From Kutzneria viridogrisea (GTDB lineage Bacteria > Actinomycetota > Actinomycetes > Mycobacteriales > Pseudonocardiaceae), in contig JACJID010000008.1 of the NCBI GenBank assembly GCA_014138725.1, positions 186,001-250,000 on the forward strand: a stretch of DNA of 64,000 nucleotides, read 5' to 3'. The notes under the pieces are model-generated. The model ran no database searches, was not told the origin of the DNA, and was given only the letters and a program-made list of their open reading frames with translations. The position numbers and the translations under genes are program-made. Of this stretch, positions 37,331-46,970 are shown in pieces (within the stretch, counting starts at the first letter, position 1; each line of letters begins with the position of its first letter).

Positions 37331-38539
37331 ATGGAGACGACAATCAGCTCAGGAACCCTGCGGGGCAGCGAACAGGACGGGGTCGCGGTCTTCCGGGCGG
37401 TGCCCTACGCCACGGCGGAGCGGTTCCACGCACCCGAACCGGTGCGGCCCTGGCCGGGCGTGCGGGACGCGACCAGGCCCGGCGCGGCGGCACCTCAGGC
37501 GATCGGCGGCCCACCGGTGGTCCCGGCCTGGCCCGACCCCGTGTTCGACGAGGCGCAGTGCCTGAACCTCAGCGTGTACCGGCCGACCGCGCCCGGCGGC
37601 CCGCGCCCCGTGCTGCTCTGGATCCACGGCGGCGGCTTCCTCACCGGCAGCGCGAACCTGCCCTGCTACGACGCGACGGAACTGGCCCGCGCCGGGGACA
37701 TCGTGGTGGTGACGATCAACTACCGGCTCGGCGCACTGGGCTACCTCGACGTCAGCGGGGGCAACTTCGGGCTGCTGGACCAGATCGCGGCGCTGCGCTG
37801 GGTGCACGAGAACATCGCGGAGTTCGGCGGGGACCCGGGGGCGATCACGGTCGGCGGCCAGTCGGCGGGCGCCATGTCCACACACCTGTTGATGGCCAAC
37901 GAGGACAGCGCGCCGCTGTTCCACAGGGTGTTCCTGCAGAGCGCGCCATTGGGCTTGCTGCCGGCCACGGCGGAGCAGGCCGCGCTGAGTACGCAGCGGC
38001 TGACCGAGGCGCTCGGCGAGGACCCGGGCACCGCGCCGTGGCAGCGCATCGCGGAGGTGCAGACCACCCTGCGCGGCGTCGCGATGGTGCCGCCGCCGTT
38101 CATCCCGGTGCTGGGCGGCAACGGCCTGCCCAAGCTGCCGGAGGAGGTGGACCTGAGCCGGTTCCAGGTGATGATCGGCACGACCGCGGACGAGCACACC
38201 TTCTTCGGCGGGCCGCGCGGGGACTCACCACTGTTCGAGCCTGGCAAGCTCGCGCTGGCGCAGCGCCAGACCGAGGCGGGTTCCCCGGCGTACGTGTACA
38301 AGTTCGACTGGGCGGGCGCCGCGCCGTGGTACGCCACGCACTGCGTCGACCTGCCGTTCCTGTTCGGCAACGCGCCGGTCTGGGACACCAGCGCGGCGCT
38401 GGCCGGGTCCACTGCGCAGCAGCGGCAGCCGCTGACCGAGCAGTTCCAGCGAGCCGTCAGCGGGTTCGTGCGCACCGGCGACCCCGGCACGGACTGGTCC
38501 CCCTACCCGGCCGTGCGGCACTTCAGCCATTCGGCCTAG
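37331..38539 (+). CDS. type B carboxylesterase, short form
   Basis: A 402-residue alpha/beta hydrolase. The oxyanion loop LLWIHGGGFLTGS, the nucleophile serine in GGQSAGAMS and the catalytic His region YATHCVDLPFLFGN are present. It has no signal peptide, so it is probably intracellular. It is about 90-100 residues shorter than usual type B esterases; the missing part lies between the Ser and His regions, where the alignment is compact. Its stop overlaps the convergent MarR gene within CTAG (38536-38539). Confidence 0.88.
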   Translation: METTISSGTLRGSEQDGVAVFRAVPYATAERFHAPEPVRPWPGVRDATRPGAAAPQAIGGPPVVPAWPDPVFDEAQCLNLSVYRPTAPGGPRPVLLWIHGGGFLTGSANLPCYDATELARAGDIVVVTINYRLGALGYLDVSGGNFGLLDQIAALRWVHENIAEFGGDPGAITVGGQSAGAMSTHLLMANEDSAPLFHRVFLQSAPLGLLPATAEQAALSTQRLTEALGEDPGTAPWQRIAEVQTTLRGVAMVPPPFIPVLGGNGLPKLPEEVDLSRFQVMIGTTADEHTFFGGPRGDSPLFEPGKLALAQRQTEAGSPAYVYKFDWAGAAPWYATHCVDLPFLFGNAPVWDTSAALAGSTAQQRQPLTEQFQRAVSGFVRTGDPGTDWSPYPAVRHFSHSA

Positions 38540-38976
38540 ATGTCCTCGGCGACCAGTTCCTCCAGCGCGGGCACGGCGGCGGCCAGCGCGGCGCGCTGCT
38601 CCTCGGTGAGCCGGGCGAGCCTGTTCTGCAACTCGTGCATCCTGGTCGAGCGCACCCCGGAGATGACCCGCTCACCCTCCGGGGTGGCCTTGACCAGGGA
38701 GGCCCTGCCGTCCTGCGGGTCGGCCTCGCGCAGCACGTAGCCGGACTCCACCAGCGCGGCGACGATCCGGGACAGGGTGGGCGGGGCCACGCCCTCCCGG
38801 TTGGCCAGGTCACCCAGGCGCATCGGCCCGTTGTAGACCAGGGTGGCCAGCGCCGAGATGGAGCCCTGGCCCAGCCCCGGGGAGCCGCTGCGGCGCAGGA
38901 TGCGGGACAACCGCCCCACGGCCAGGTACAGCCGCGTGGTCTCGTCGACCTCGGCGGCGGTCGTCGGCACCGGCAC
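38536..38976 (-). CDS. MarR family regulator
   Basis: A 146-residue winged-helix regulator. The core is visible as ISALATLVYNGPMRLGDLANREGVAPPTLSRIVAALVESGYVLREADPQDGRASLVKATPEGERVI. GTG 38976 is chosen because GAGGAG lies eight bases upstream; longer in-frame starts exist up to 39042 but add unconserved residues. The inducer and targets are unknown. It is tail-to-tail with the esterase gene, sharing the bases CTAG. Confidence 0.88.
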   Translation of the reverse strand: MPVPTTAAEVDETTRLYLAVGRLSRILRRSGSPGLGQGSISALATLVYNGPMRLGDLANREGVAPPTLSRIVAALVESGYVLREADPQDGRASLVKATPEGERVISGVRSTRMHELQNRLARLTEEQRAALAAAVPALEELVAEDI

Positions 38977-39086
38977 TTCGCACACTCCTCGGGTAGCGGG
39001 ACTTCCCACCATGATGACGTGTGCGCGCGGTGCTGAGCACACTGCTCAACCCGAACAGTGGCCCGACTAGGCCAGAGAGGGCAACC

Positions 39087-41172
<2,086 letters not shown>

Positions 41173-41174
41173 CA

Positions 41175-41265
41175 CGCTCCCTGCGCCGGCATGACCCGGA
41201 TCAGGTTCGACGGTCGGGGCTGGCAAGCCCCCTCTCAGCCCGGTTCCTCCAGGCTCCCGTGCGGA
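41175..41265 (-). promoter_or_regulatory. TPP riboswitch before thiO-thiS-thiG
   Basis: On the minus strand the THI-element blocks GGGAGCCTGGAGG, GGCTGAGAGGG, GTCGAACCTGATCCGGGTCATGCC and GCGCAGGGA are present in order. The last block overlaps the thiO ribosome site. ThiE, divergent at 41302, is outside this RNA. Confidence 0.95.
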
Positions 41266-41301
41266 CCGGGTTCCACCGTAGCACCTATACAGTCGGCTCC
41301 C

Positions 41302-41997
41302 GTGCCGGGATTTGACGCAGACCAGATCAGGAAGCGGCTCGCCGACGCGCGGCTGTACCTGTGCACCGACGCACGTCGCGAGCGGGGCGACCTCGCCGAG
41401 TTCGTGGACGCCGCGCTGGCCGGGGGCGTGGACATCGTGCAGTTGCGCGACAAGGGCGGTGCGGGCCCGTTGGAGGCCCGCCAGGAGTTGGCGGCGCTGG
41501 AGGTGCTGGCCGAGGCGTGCGCGCGGCACGGGGCGCTGCTGGCCGTGAACGACCGCGCCGACATCGCGCTGGCCGCGGGCGCGGACGTGCTGCACCTGGG
41601 CCAGGACGACATCCCGGTGGCCGTGGCCCGCCGGGTGCTCGGCGAGGACGTGGCCATCGGCCGCTCGACCCACGACCTGGCGCAGGCGCGGGCCGCGGCC
41701 GAGGAGCCGGGGGTGGACTACTTCTGCACGGGCCCGTGCTGGCCGACCCCGACCAAGCCGGGCCGTCCCGCGCCGGGTCTGGACCTGGTCCGCCAGGTGG
41801 ACTCGCGGCGCCCGTGGTTCGCCATCGGCGGGATCGACGCGGACCGGCTGGACGCCGTGCTGGCCGCGGGCGCCACGCGCATCGTCGTGGTGCGGGCCAT
41901 CACCGAGGCCGAGGACCCGCGCTCCGCCGCCGCCACGCTGGCCGCCCGCCTGCCCCACCCCGGCGAGTCCCGCTCACCGGCGCGCGAGTCCCGCTGA
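41302..41997 (+). CDS. thiE: thiamine-phosphate synthase, with repeat-derived C-terminus
   Basis: A 231-residue TIM-barrel enzyme coupling HMP-PP and thiazole phosphate. [49 protein letters not shown] and [27 protein letters not shown] are the usual motifs. The last residues ([10 protein letters not shown]) are encoded by the first two units of 21-bp array D and are not part of the normal protein. GTG 41302 has no clear ribosome site; a TACAGT box eight bases earlier could give a leaderless transcript. Confidence 0.94.
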   Translation: MPGFDADQIRKRLADARLYLCTDARRERGDLAEFVDAALAGGVDIVQLRDKGGAGPLEARQELAALEVLAEACARHGALLAVNDRADIALAAGADVLHLGQDDIPVAVARRVLGEDVAIGRSTHDLAQARAAAEEPGVDYFCTGPCWPTPTKPGRPAPGLDLVRQVDSRRPWFAIGGIDADRLDAVLAAGATRIVVVRAITEAEDPRSAAATLAARLPHPGESRSPARESR

Positions 41998-42095
41998 GCC
42001 GCGGCCGAGTCCCGCCCAGCGGCCACCCGCCGCGCGGGACTCGCCAGCCCCAGAGCGGGACTCGCGCGCGGCAGAGCGGGACTCGCCGGGGGTGG
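41965..42095. repeat. 21-bp tandem array, locus D (runs into thiE)
   Basis: GAGTCCCGC units start at 41965, 41986 and 42007 (21-bp period). After a short spacer, units in the opposite orientation (GCGGGACTCG) follow to about 42095. The first two units are inside the thiE reading frame. The locus separates the convergent thiE and S1-peptidase genes. Confidence 0.92.
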
Positions 42096-42103
42096 GCGTA
42101 GGT

Positions 42104-42149
42104 GTGCCCCCGAGGCGGGGCGGGAAGGGGTCGCCGGCCTCGGGGGCAC
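42104..42149. terminator. stem-loop between array D and the peptidase gene
   Basis: GTGCCCCCGAGGC (42104-42116) and GCCTCGGGGGCAC (42137-42149) form a perfect 13-bp stem around a 20-base loop, 35 bases past the peptidase stop. Confidence 0.65.
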
Positions 42150-42183
42150 TGGGGGCGGGCCTGCAGGGGTGGCCCGCTGCGGA

Positions 42184-43350
42184 TCAGCTCGTGGTCAGGC
42201 GCAGACCCCAGGTGCTCAGTGCGGGTCCGACCGGGCTGAAGTAGGTCGTGCCGCCGGAGCTGCAGTTGCCGGATCCGCCGGAGGTGACGCCCTGGGCCTG
42301 GCTGCCGCTGATCCAGGCCCCGCCGGAGTCGCCGGGCTCGGCGCACACGTTGGTCTTGGTCAGGCCGGTGACGGTGCCCTCGGCGTAGCGCACGGTCTGG
42401 TTCTTGGCCTGGATCGTGCCGCAGTGCCAGCCGGTGGTGGAGCCGGAGCGGCACACGGCCGCGCCGACGGCCGCTTCGGTGGAGCCCTTCACGGCCACGG
42501 TGGAGCTGCCGTTGGTCACCAGGCCCTGCAGGGTCCACTGGCTGCTGGTGACGTCCACCTTGCCGTAGTCCCCACCGGTGCCGAAGTGGCTGCCGTTGAT
42601 GGTGCCCAGCGCGGCCCGGTTGTAGCCGGAGGCGCTGCCGCCGCTCTTGGTGCAGTGACCAGCGGTGACGAAGTGCTTGCCGCCGGAACTGTCGGTGGCG
42701 CTGAAGCCCACCGAGCATCGGAAGTTGGAGCCGTACCAGGCGTCGCCGCCGCGCACGTTGTAGAACAGCTCGGGTTTGGCGGAGCCGGTGACCACGCGGA
42801 CCGAGTCGCCCAGCGAGCGGGCCTGGTCCAGGAACGCGCTTACCCGCTGATCGGTGCCGGTGGTCTCGACGACCACGCTGTTGCCGGGCAGGTCCACGTA
42901 CCAGCCAGTGACCGAGTCGGGGGCGGCCAGCGCGTCCAGACGGTCCTTGACGGCGTTGAGCTGGGCCTCGGTGTGCCGGACCACGCGGGCCTTGGCGCCG
43001 GCCGCGGTGACCTGGGCGGCCTGCCGGGCGTCGGTGACGTCGACCACGGCCCTGCGGCTGACCTGGTCGAACCAGGAGTCCGCGAAGGCCCCGCCGAGCT
43101 TGCCGCGCAGGGAGTCGGCGAGCCGGGCGGCGTGGTCCTGCTGTGCGAAGAGCTGCTGGGCCTGAGCGGGGTCGAGACCCAGATCACGCTGCAACGACGT
43201 AACCACATCGGGTGACAACGAGAAATCATCCGAGGAGGGTGTCGGGGAGGCAGGCACAGACGCCCCCAAGGCCGGTACGCTGATAGCAGAGGCGACGCCC
43301 AGTGCGAGCAGGGCGGCGCCGACAACACGGACCGCACGTGTGCGGTTCAT
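42184..43350 (-). CDS. secreted S1 family serine peptidase (streptogrisin / alpha-lytic type)
   Basis: A 388-residue prepro-protease. The signal peptide (about 1-30) is followed by a propeptide (about 31-190, including LQRDLGLDPAQAQQLFAQQDHAARLADSLRGKLGGAFADSWFD), then a mature trypsin-fold domain. The triad is His in FVTAGHC, Asp in GGDYGKVDV and Ser in EPGDSGGAW. The pocket region SSGGTTYFSPV suggests a chymotrypsin-like preference, as in streptogrisins. It is preceded by a 410-base gap and is monocistronic. Confidence 0.95.
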   Translation of the reverse strand: MNRTRAVRVVGAALLALGVASAISVPALGASVPASPTPSSDDFSLSPDVVTSLQRDLGLDPAQAQQLFAQQDHAARLADSLRGKLGGAFADSWFDQVSRRAVVDVTDARQAAQVTAAGAKARVVRHTEAQLNAVKDRLDALAAPDSVTGWYVDLPGNSVVVETTGTDQRVSAFLDQARSLGDSVRVVTGSAKPELFYNVRGGDAWYGSNFRCSVGFSATDSSGGKHFVTAGHCTKSGGSASGYNRAALGTINGSHFGTGGDYGKVDVTSSQWTLQGLVTNGSSTVAVKGSTEAAVGAAVCRSGSTTGWHCGTIQAKNQTVRYAEGTVTGLTKTNVCAEPGDSGGAWISGSQAQGVTSGGSGNCSSGGTTYFSPVGPALSTWGLRLTTS

Positions 43351-43760
43351 CAGTCGTCTCCCTCATCTTCGGGTGCAGGGAACCCGGGAGGTCGTGGTTG
43401 CAGGGACCCCCCTCCCGGGGTCTGTAGGGGGACGGGTGGTGGGGCGGCGGCAGGGGTCGCCCCACCCTCCCCCACTCCTCGTCCGGGAGCAGGCGACTGC
43501 TGGCGCGGGAGTCATCGCCAACCGACCTCCTCCCCACTCACCCCATCGGCTGACACTTACTCAGCCCGACGGGTGTAGTTACGAACCCGTTACCTGTTAC
43601 GACAAGGCCTGATTGGGTGCGAAGCGTGTCACAAGACACGGTTGCCTGGGTACGCCGAGTAGCAATTAACAATTGACTAATACGTAACGTCACCGTTGTA
43701 AGACACTCCGCACACGTCCGGGTGAAGTAGACACCGCTAGATGACGCAGTGCGTATGCGG
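43351..43760. other. intergenic region upstream of the S1 peptidase
   Basis: No gene was found. It holds GC-rich stretches near the peptidase start, one isolated relative of the 21-bp unit (GCGGGAGTCATCG at about 43506), an inverted repeat GTGTC-ACAA-GACAC (43626-43639), and the least GC-rich stretch nearby (CAATTAACAATTGACTAATACG, about 43662-43683), which may be promoter DNA. Confidence 0.5.
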
Positions 43761-44441
43761 CTATCCGGTGGTGGGCGCCCGCGAGGGTGGCGCGCTGGGC
43801 GCGGTGGTGCTCGGCGCGGCCGGGCTCGTCGTAGTGGTCGTCGGCGGCGGCGGGGTGGTCGTGGTGCTGGGTTCCGTGGTCGAGGTCGGCGGCGTGGCGG
43901 TGGTCGTCTCCGTGGGCGGGGTGCCGCTCGGCGGCACGCTCGTGGTGGTGGGTCCCGGCGCGGGGTGCTTCGCGGGCGTCTCGGTCGGCTGGTTGAACAG
44001 GGCACCCAGGGTGGTGCCGTTGTTGCCGCCGGAGACCGGCGCCCCGCGCACCGCCTCGATGCCGAAGATCACGAGCATGCCCAGGCAGAACGCGGCCACC
44101 GTGCCGAGGGCCACGGTGGCCCAGCGGCGCCTGCTCCAGCCGGTGCGCTCCGGCTCGGCCCCGGGCAGGTCCTCGGTGCGGATCTTGACGGTCTCCGCTT
44201 CCGACGGGTCCTCACCGCGGCCGCCGACCCGCGAGCGCACGGTGTCCCTGGCCCGGTCGATCGAGTGCTGGTAGAGCGTCGCGCCGACGGTGGTCACCAC
44301 GCTGGCCAGCCCGGCGCCGAGCACCGTGCCCGCCACGCCGAGGTTGCTGCCCAGCAGGGCCGCCGTCACCGCCGCGAGCGCACCCGCGACCACCTGCGTC
44401 GGCTTCAGCTCGAGCCGAGTCTTACTGGTCTCCTTGTCCAT
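43761..44441 (-). CDS. membrane protein with Thr/Pro-rich extracellular tail
   Basis: A 226-residue protein of unknown function. Residues about 14-45 form one hydrophobic hairpin-like region (VVAGALAAVTAALLGSNLGVAGTVLGAGLASVVTTVGATLYQ). A charged loop follows (DPSEAETVKIRTEDLPGAEPERTGW), then a second membrane segment (about 106-126, WATVALGTVAAFCLGMLVIFGI) and an outer Thr/Pro/Ser-rich tail. ATG 44441 follows GGAGGAATGGAG. It is downstream of the MFS gene on the same strand (82-base gap). Confidence 0.78.
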   Translation of the reverse strand: MDKETSKTRLELKPTQVVAGALAAVTAALLGSNLGVAGTVLGAGLASVVTTVGATLYQHSIDRARDTVRSRVGGRGEDPSEAETVKIRTEDLPGAEPERTGWSRRRWATVALGTVAAFCLGMLVIFGIEAVRGAPVSGGNNGTTLGALFNQPTETPAKHPAPGPTTTSVPPSGTPPTETTTATPPTSTTEPSTTTTPPPPTTTTTSPAAPSTTAPSAPPSRAPTTG

Positions 44442-44523
44442 GTCTCCATTCCTCCGCTGCACGTCCAACGATCCAGACGTGAGCGGTGCTCCCCCGGTTC
44501 GCCAATGGTGAGCACGAACACCC

Positions 44524-46026
44524 TCAACCGTCCACAGTGGACTTGTCGGTGAGGTGCGTTGGCGGGCCGTCTACCCCGCAGGCCAGCGCGCCGTCCAGTT
44601 CGGCGGGCGGTGGCGGCTGCTGGTTGCGCAAAACCCCGTTGTCCACGCCCAGAGCGAACAGGCCGCCCACCGCGGCCGCCGCCGCGCACACCAGCAGCGC
44701 GAGCTGCCAACCTGCCGTGAGCGCAACGGGATCGGTGTACTGGTCGCCGCGGATCCCCGCCACTGCGGGCAAAACGGCCACCGCGAGCAGCGAACCCGTT
44801 CTGGCCACGGCGTTGTTCACCCCGGAGGCGACCCCGGCGTGCCGGTCCGGGGCGGCGGCCAGCACGGTGGCCGTCACTGGGGCGACGGCGGCCGCCAGGC
44901 CCAGGCCGAACACGAGCACACCGGGCAGCACACCGGTCAGGTAGGACGCACCGGGTTCGGCCATGCGCAGCAGCAGCATGCCCACGCCGACCAGGATCGG
45001 GCCGACCACCAGTTGCAGGCGCGGGCCGATGCGCTGGGCCAGCCGTCCGGAGCGGGCCGACAGCAGCAGCATCAGGATGGTGATCGGCAGGCCGGACAGG
45101 CCCGCGGCCACCGGGGAGTAGTGCAGGGACACCTGCAACTGCATGACCATCAGCATCATGACCCCGCCCAGCGCCGCGTAGAGCAGGAAGGTCAGCAGGT
45201 TCGACAGCAGGAACGTGCGGTCCGCGAACAGTTCCGGCGGCACCAGCGGGTCGGCGGAGCGGGCCTGCAACACGCAGAAGGCCACCAGTGCGAGCACGCC
45301 GACCAGGCCCGCGACCAGCACCAGCGGATCGGCCACGCCACGGGCGGGTGCCTCGACCAGCGCCGCGGTGACCCCGGCGAGCCCGATCGCGCCCAGTGCG
45401 GTGCCGGTGAAGTCCGGGCGGCCGGTCAGCTCCCCGTCGCAGGACTCGGGCACGTAGCGCCGGGTCAGCCACAGGCAGAGCAGGGCGACCGGCACGTTGA
45501 TCAGGAACGCCAGCCGCCAGGACCCGGCCTGCACGAGCAGCCCGCCCAGCAGCGGGCCGACCGCGGTGGCCACCCCGGACAGGCCCGACCAGGCGCCGAT
45601 GGCCCGCGCCCGGTCGTCGTGGGCGAAGGCGGACTGGAGGATCGCCAGCGAGCCGGGGGTGAGCAGCGCGCCGCCGACGCCCTGGAGCACGCGGGCGGCC
45701 ACCAGCACCTCGGTGGTCGGCGCGATCCCGCACAGCACCGAGGTGATGCCGAACCAGGCCACGCCCAGCTGGTAGACCCGGCGCCTGCCGTAGCGGTCGC
45801 CGAGTGAGCCCGCGACGAGGATCAGCGCGGCCAGGGACAGCAGGTAGCCGTCGATCACCCACTGCAGGCCGGTCACCGAGGCGCCCAGTTCGGCGCCGAT
45901 CTTCGGCAGCGCCACGTTGACGATCGTGCCGTCCAGCATGGCCATGCCGGAACCGACGATCGTGGCCGCCAGCACCCCTCTGGCCTGGCCGCTGCCCCAC
46001 CGCACACCTGTGCCCGAGCTCGTCAT
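44524..46026 (-). CDS. MFS drug exporter, EmrB/QacA (DHA2) family
   Basis: A 500-residue exporter with about 14 membrane segments. The family motifs are GSGMAMLDGTIVNVALPKIGAELG (motif D1), LSLAALILVAGSLGDRYGRRRVYQLG (motif A), RVLQGVGGALLTPGSLAIL (motif C region) and AIGAWSGLSGVATAVGPLLGGLL. It probably exports a drug or toxic metabolite by proton antiport. It lies 43 bases downstream of a TetR gene on the same strand, so the pair forms a regulator-exporter operon. Confidence 0.93.
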   Translation of the reverse strand: MTSSGTGVRWGSGQARGVLAATIVGSGMAMLDGTIVNVALPKIGAELGASVTGLQWVIDGYLLSLAALILVAGSLGDRYGRRRVYQLGVAWFGITSVLCGIAPTTEVLVAARVLQGVGGALLTPGSLAILQSAFAHDDRARAIGAWSGLSGVATAVGPLLGGLLVQAGSWRLAFLINVPVALLCLWLTRRYVPESCDGELTGRPDFTGTALGAIGLAGVTAALVEAPARGVADPLVLVAGLVGVLALVAFCVLQARSADPLVPPELFADRTFLLSNLLTFLLYAALGGVMMLMVMQLQVSLHYSPVAAGLSGLPITILMLLLSARSGRLAQRIGPRLQLVVGPILVGVGMLLLRMAEPGASYLTGVLPGVLVFGLGLAAAVAPVTATVLAAAPDRHAGVASGVNNAVARTGSLLAVAVLPAVAGIRGDQYTDPVALTAGWQLALLVCAAAAAVGGLFALGVDNGVLRNQQPPPPAELDGALACGVDGPPTHLTDKSTVDG

Positions 46027-46069
46027 GGGTGCAGGTTCCTGCGTGCGGGTGTCGGCCGCAAGGCGGGGG

Positions 46070-46657
46070 TCAGCGGTAGAGCCGCGCCAGGTGGTTGGTG
46101 ATCGCCAGCTGGGCGGCGGCCAGGTCGATGCGGCCGATCAGCACGTGTGCGTCCAGCCCGTCGATCAGGGCGAGCAGGGCGTCGGCCTCGTGCTCGGCGT
46201 CCACCTCGGGGCTCAGCTCCCCGTACTGCTGGGACAACAGCAGCACGGCGGTGAACAGATCACGCCCTGCGGCGTAGTGGCCGCGCAGCACCTCGGCCAG
46301 CTCGGCGGACACCACGGCGCGGGCCAGGAAGGCGATCCACACCCGGCCCTCGTCCACGTGCTCCGGGGCACCGGTGATCAGGTCCACGGCCACCCTGCGC
46401 AGGAGCACCTGGCCGGGGCAGCCCGGCACGACCTCGGCGATCTGCTTGTCCAGCCGGGCGTTGACGGTGCGCAGGCTGTACTCGAATGCGGCCTTGAGCA
46501 GGTCGTCCTTGGTGGGGAACTGGCGCTGCACGTAGCCCATGGACAGCTCCGCCTCGGCCGCGACGGTGCGCACGCTGACCGCGTCCAGCCCGTCCCGCCT
46601 GGTGATCCGCAGCAGCGCCTCCAGCACCTCCGCGCGGCGGGTGTCCTCGGCTCTCAC
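46070..46657 (-). CDS. TetR family repressor of the MFS operon
   Basis: A 195-residue regulator. The N-terminal HTH is VLEALLRITRRDGLDAVSVRTVAAEAELSMGYVQRQFPTKDDLLKAAFEY; the ligand domain resembles TetR_C BetI-like (VWIAFLARAVVSAELAEVLRGHYAAGRDLF). Just upstream is a perfect 30-bp palindrome (46683-46712), an evident operator that would control both this operon and the divergent membrane-protein/esterase genes. Confidence 0.92.
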   Translation of the reverse strand: MRAEDTRRAEVLEALLRITRRDGLDAVSVRTVAAEAELSMGYVQRQFPTKDDLLKAAFEYSLRTVNARLDKQIAEVVPGCPGQVLLRRVAVDLITGAPEHVDEGRVWIAFLARAVVSAELAEVLRGHYAAGRDLFTAVLLLSQQYGELSPEVDAEHEADALLALIDGLDAHVLIGRIDLAAAQLAITNHLARLYR

Positions 46658-46682
46658 CTAGCTAGTATGCCGCACATCGATG

Positions 46683-46712
46683 CGATACGATCGCATCGAT
46701 GCGATCGTATCG
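46683..46712. promoter_or_regulatory. 30-bp perfect palindromic operator
   Basis: The sequence is a perfect palindrome centred on CATCGATG at 46694-46701; arms read CGATACGATCG and CGATCGTATCG. An overlapping inverted repeat CATCGATGCGAT-ACG-ATCGCATCGATG starts at 46675, giving room for more than one TetR dimer. It lies between the divergent tetR (46657) and membrane-protein (46722) starts. Confidence 0.9.
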
Positions 46713-46721
46713 ACTTGGGGG

Positions 46722-46970
46722 ATGACCGTGCAGAAGTCCACGTACGACCTGCTCATGACCGGCTGCGTGCTGGTCGGGGTGCATGAGGGTGTGGTGCCGA
46801 TCGTGATGCAGCTCTGCGGCTGGGGCTTCCACGCCCTGGCCTTCCCGGTACTGCTGCCCACCCCGTGGATGTGGACCGTCTCGGTGCTGGCGATCCTCGC
46901 CGCCTTCGCCGGGCTGTGGTACCTGGACGAGGCGAAGAAGCGCGCCTACCCGGCCGGGGCCGAGTCGTGA
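46722..46970 (+). CDS. small membrane protein
   Basis: An 82-residue protein with two or three hydrophobic segments (YDLLMTGCVLVGVHEGVVPIVMQL, FHALAFPVLLPTPWMWTVSVLAILAAFAGLWYL). I cannot name the family. ATG 46722 follows TTGGGGG. It overlaps the next gene by four bases (GTGA at 46967) and is divergent from tetR across the 30-bp operator, so it is probably under TetR control together with the secreted esterase. Confidence 0.75.
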   Translation: MTVQKSTYDLLMTGCVLVGVHEGVVPIVMQLCGWGFHALAFPVLLPTPWMWTVSVLAILAAFAGLWYLDEAKKRAYPAGAES

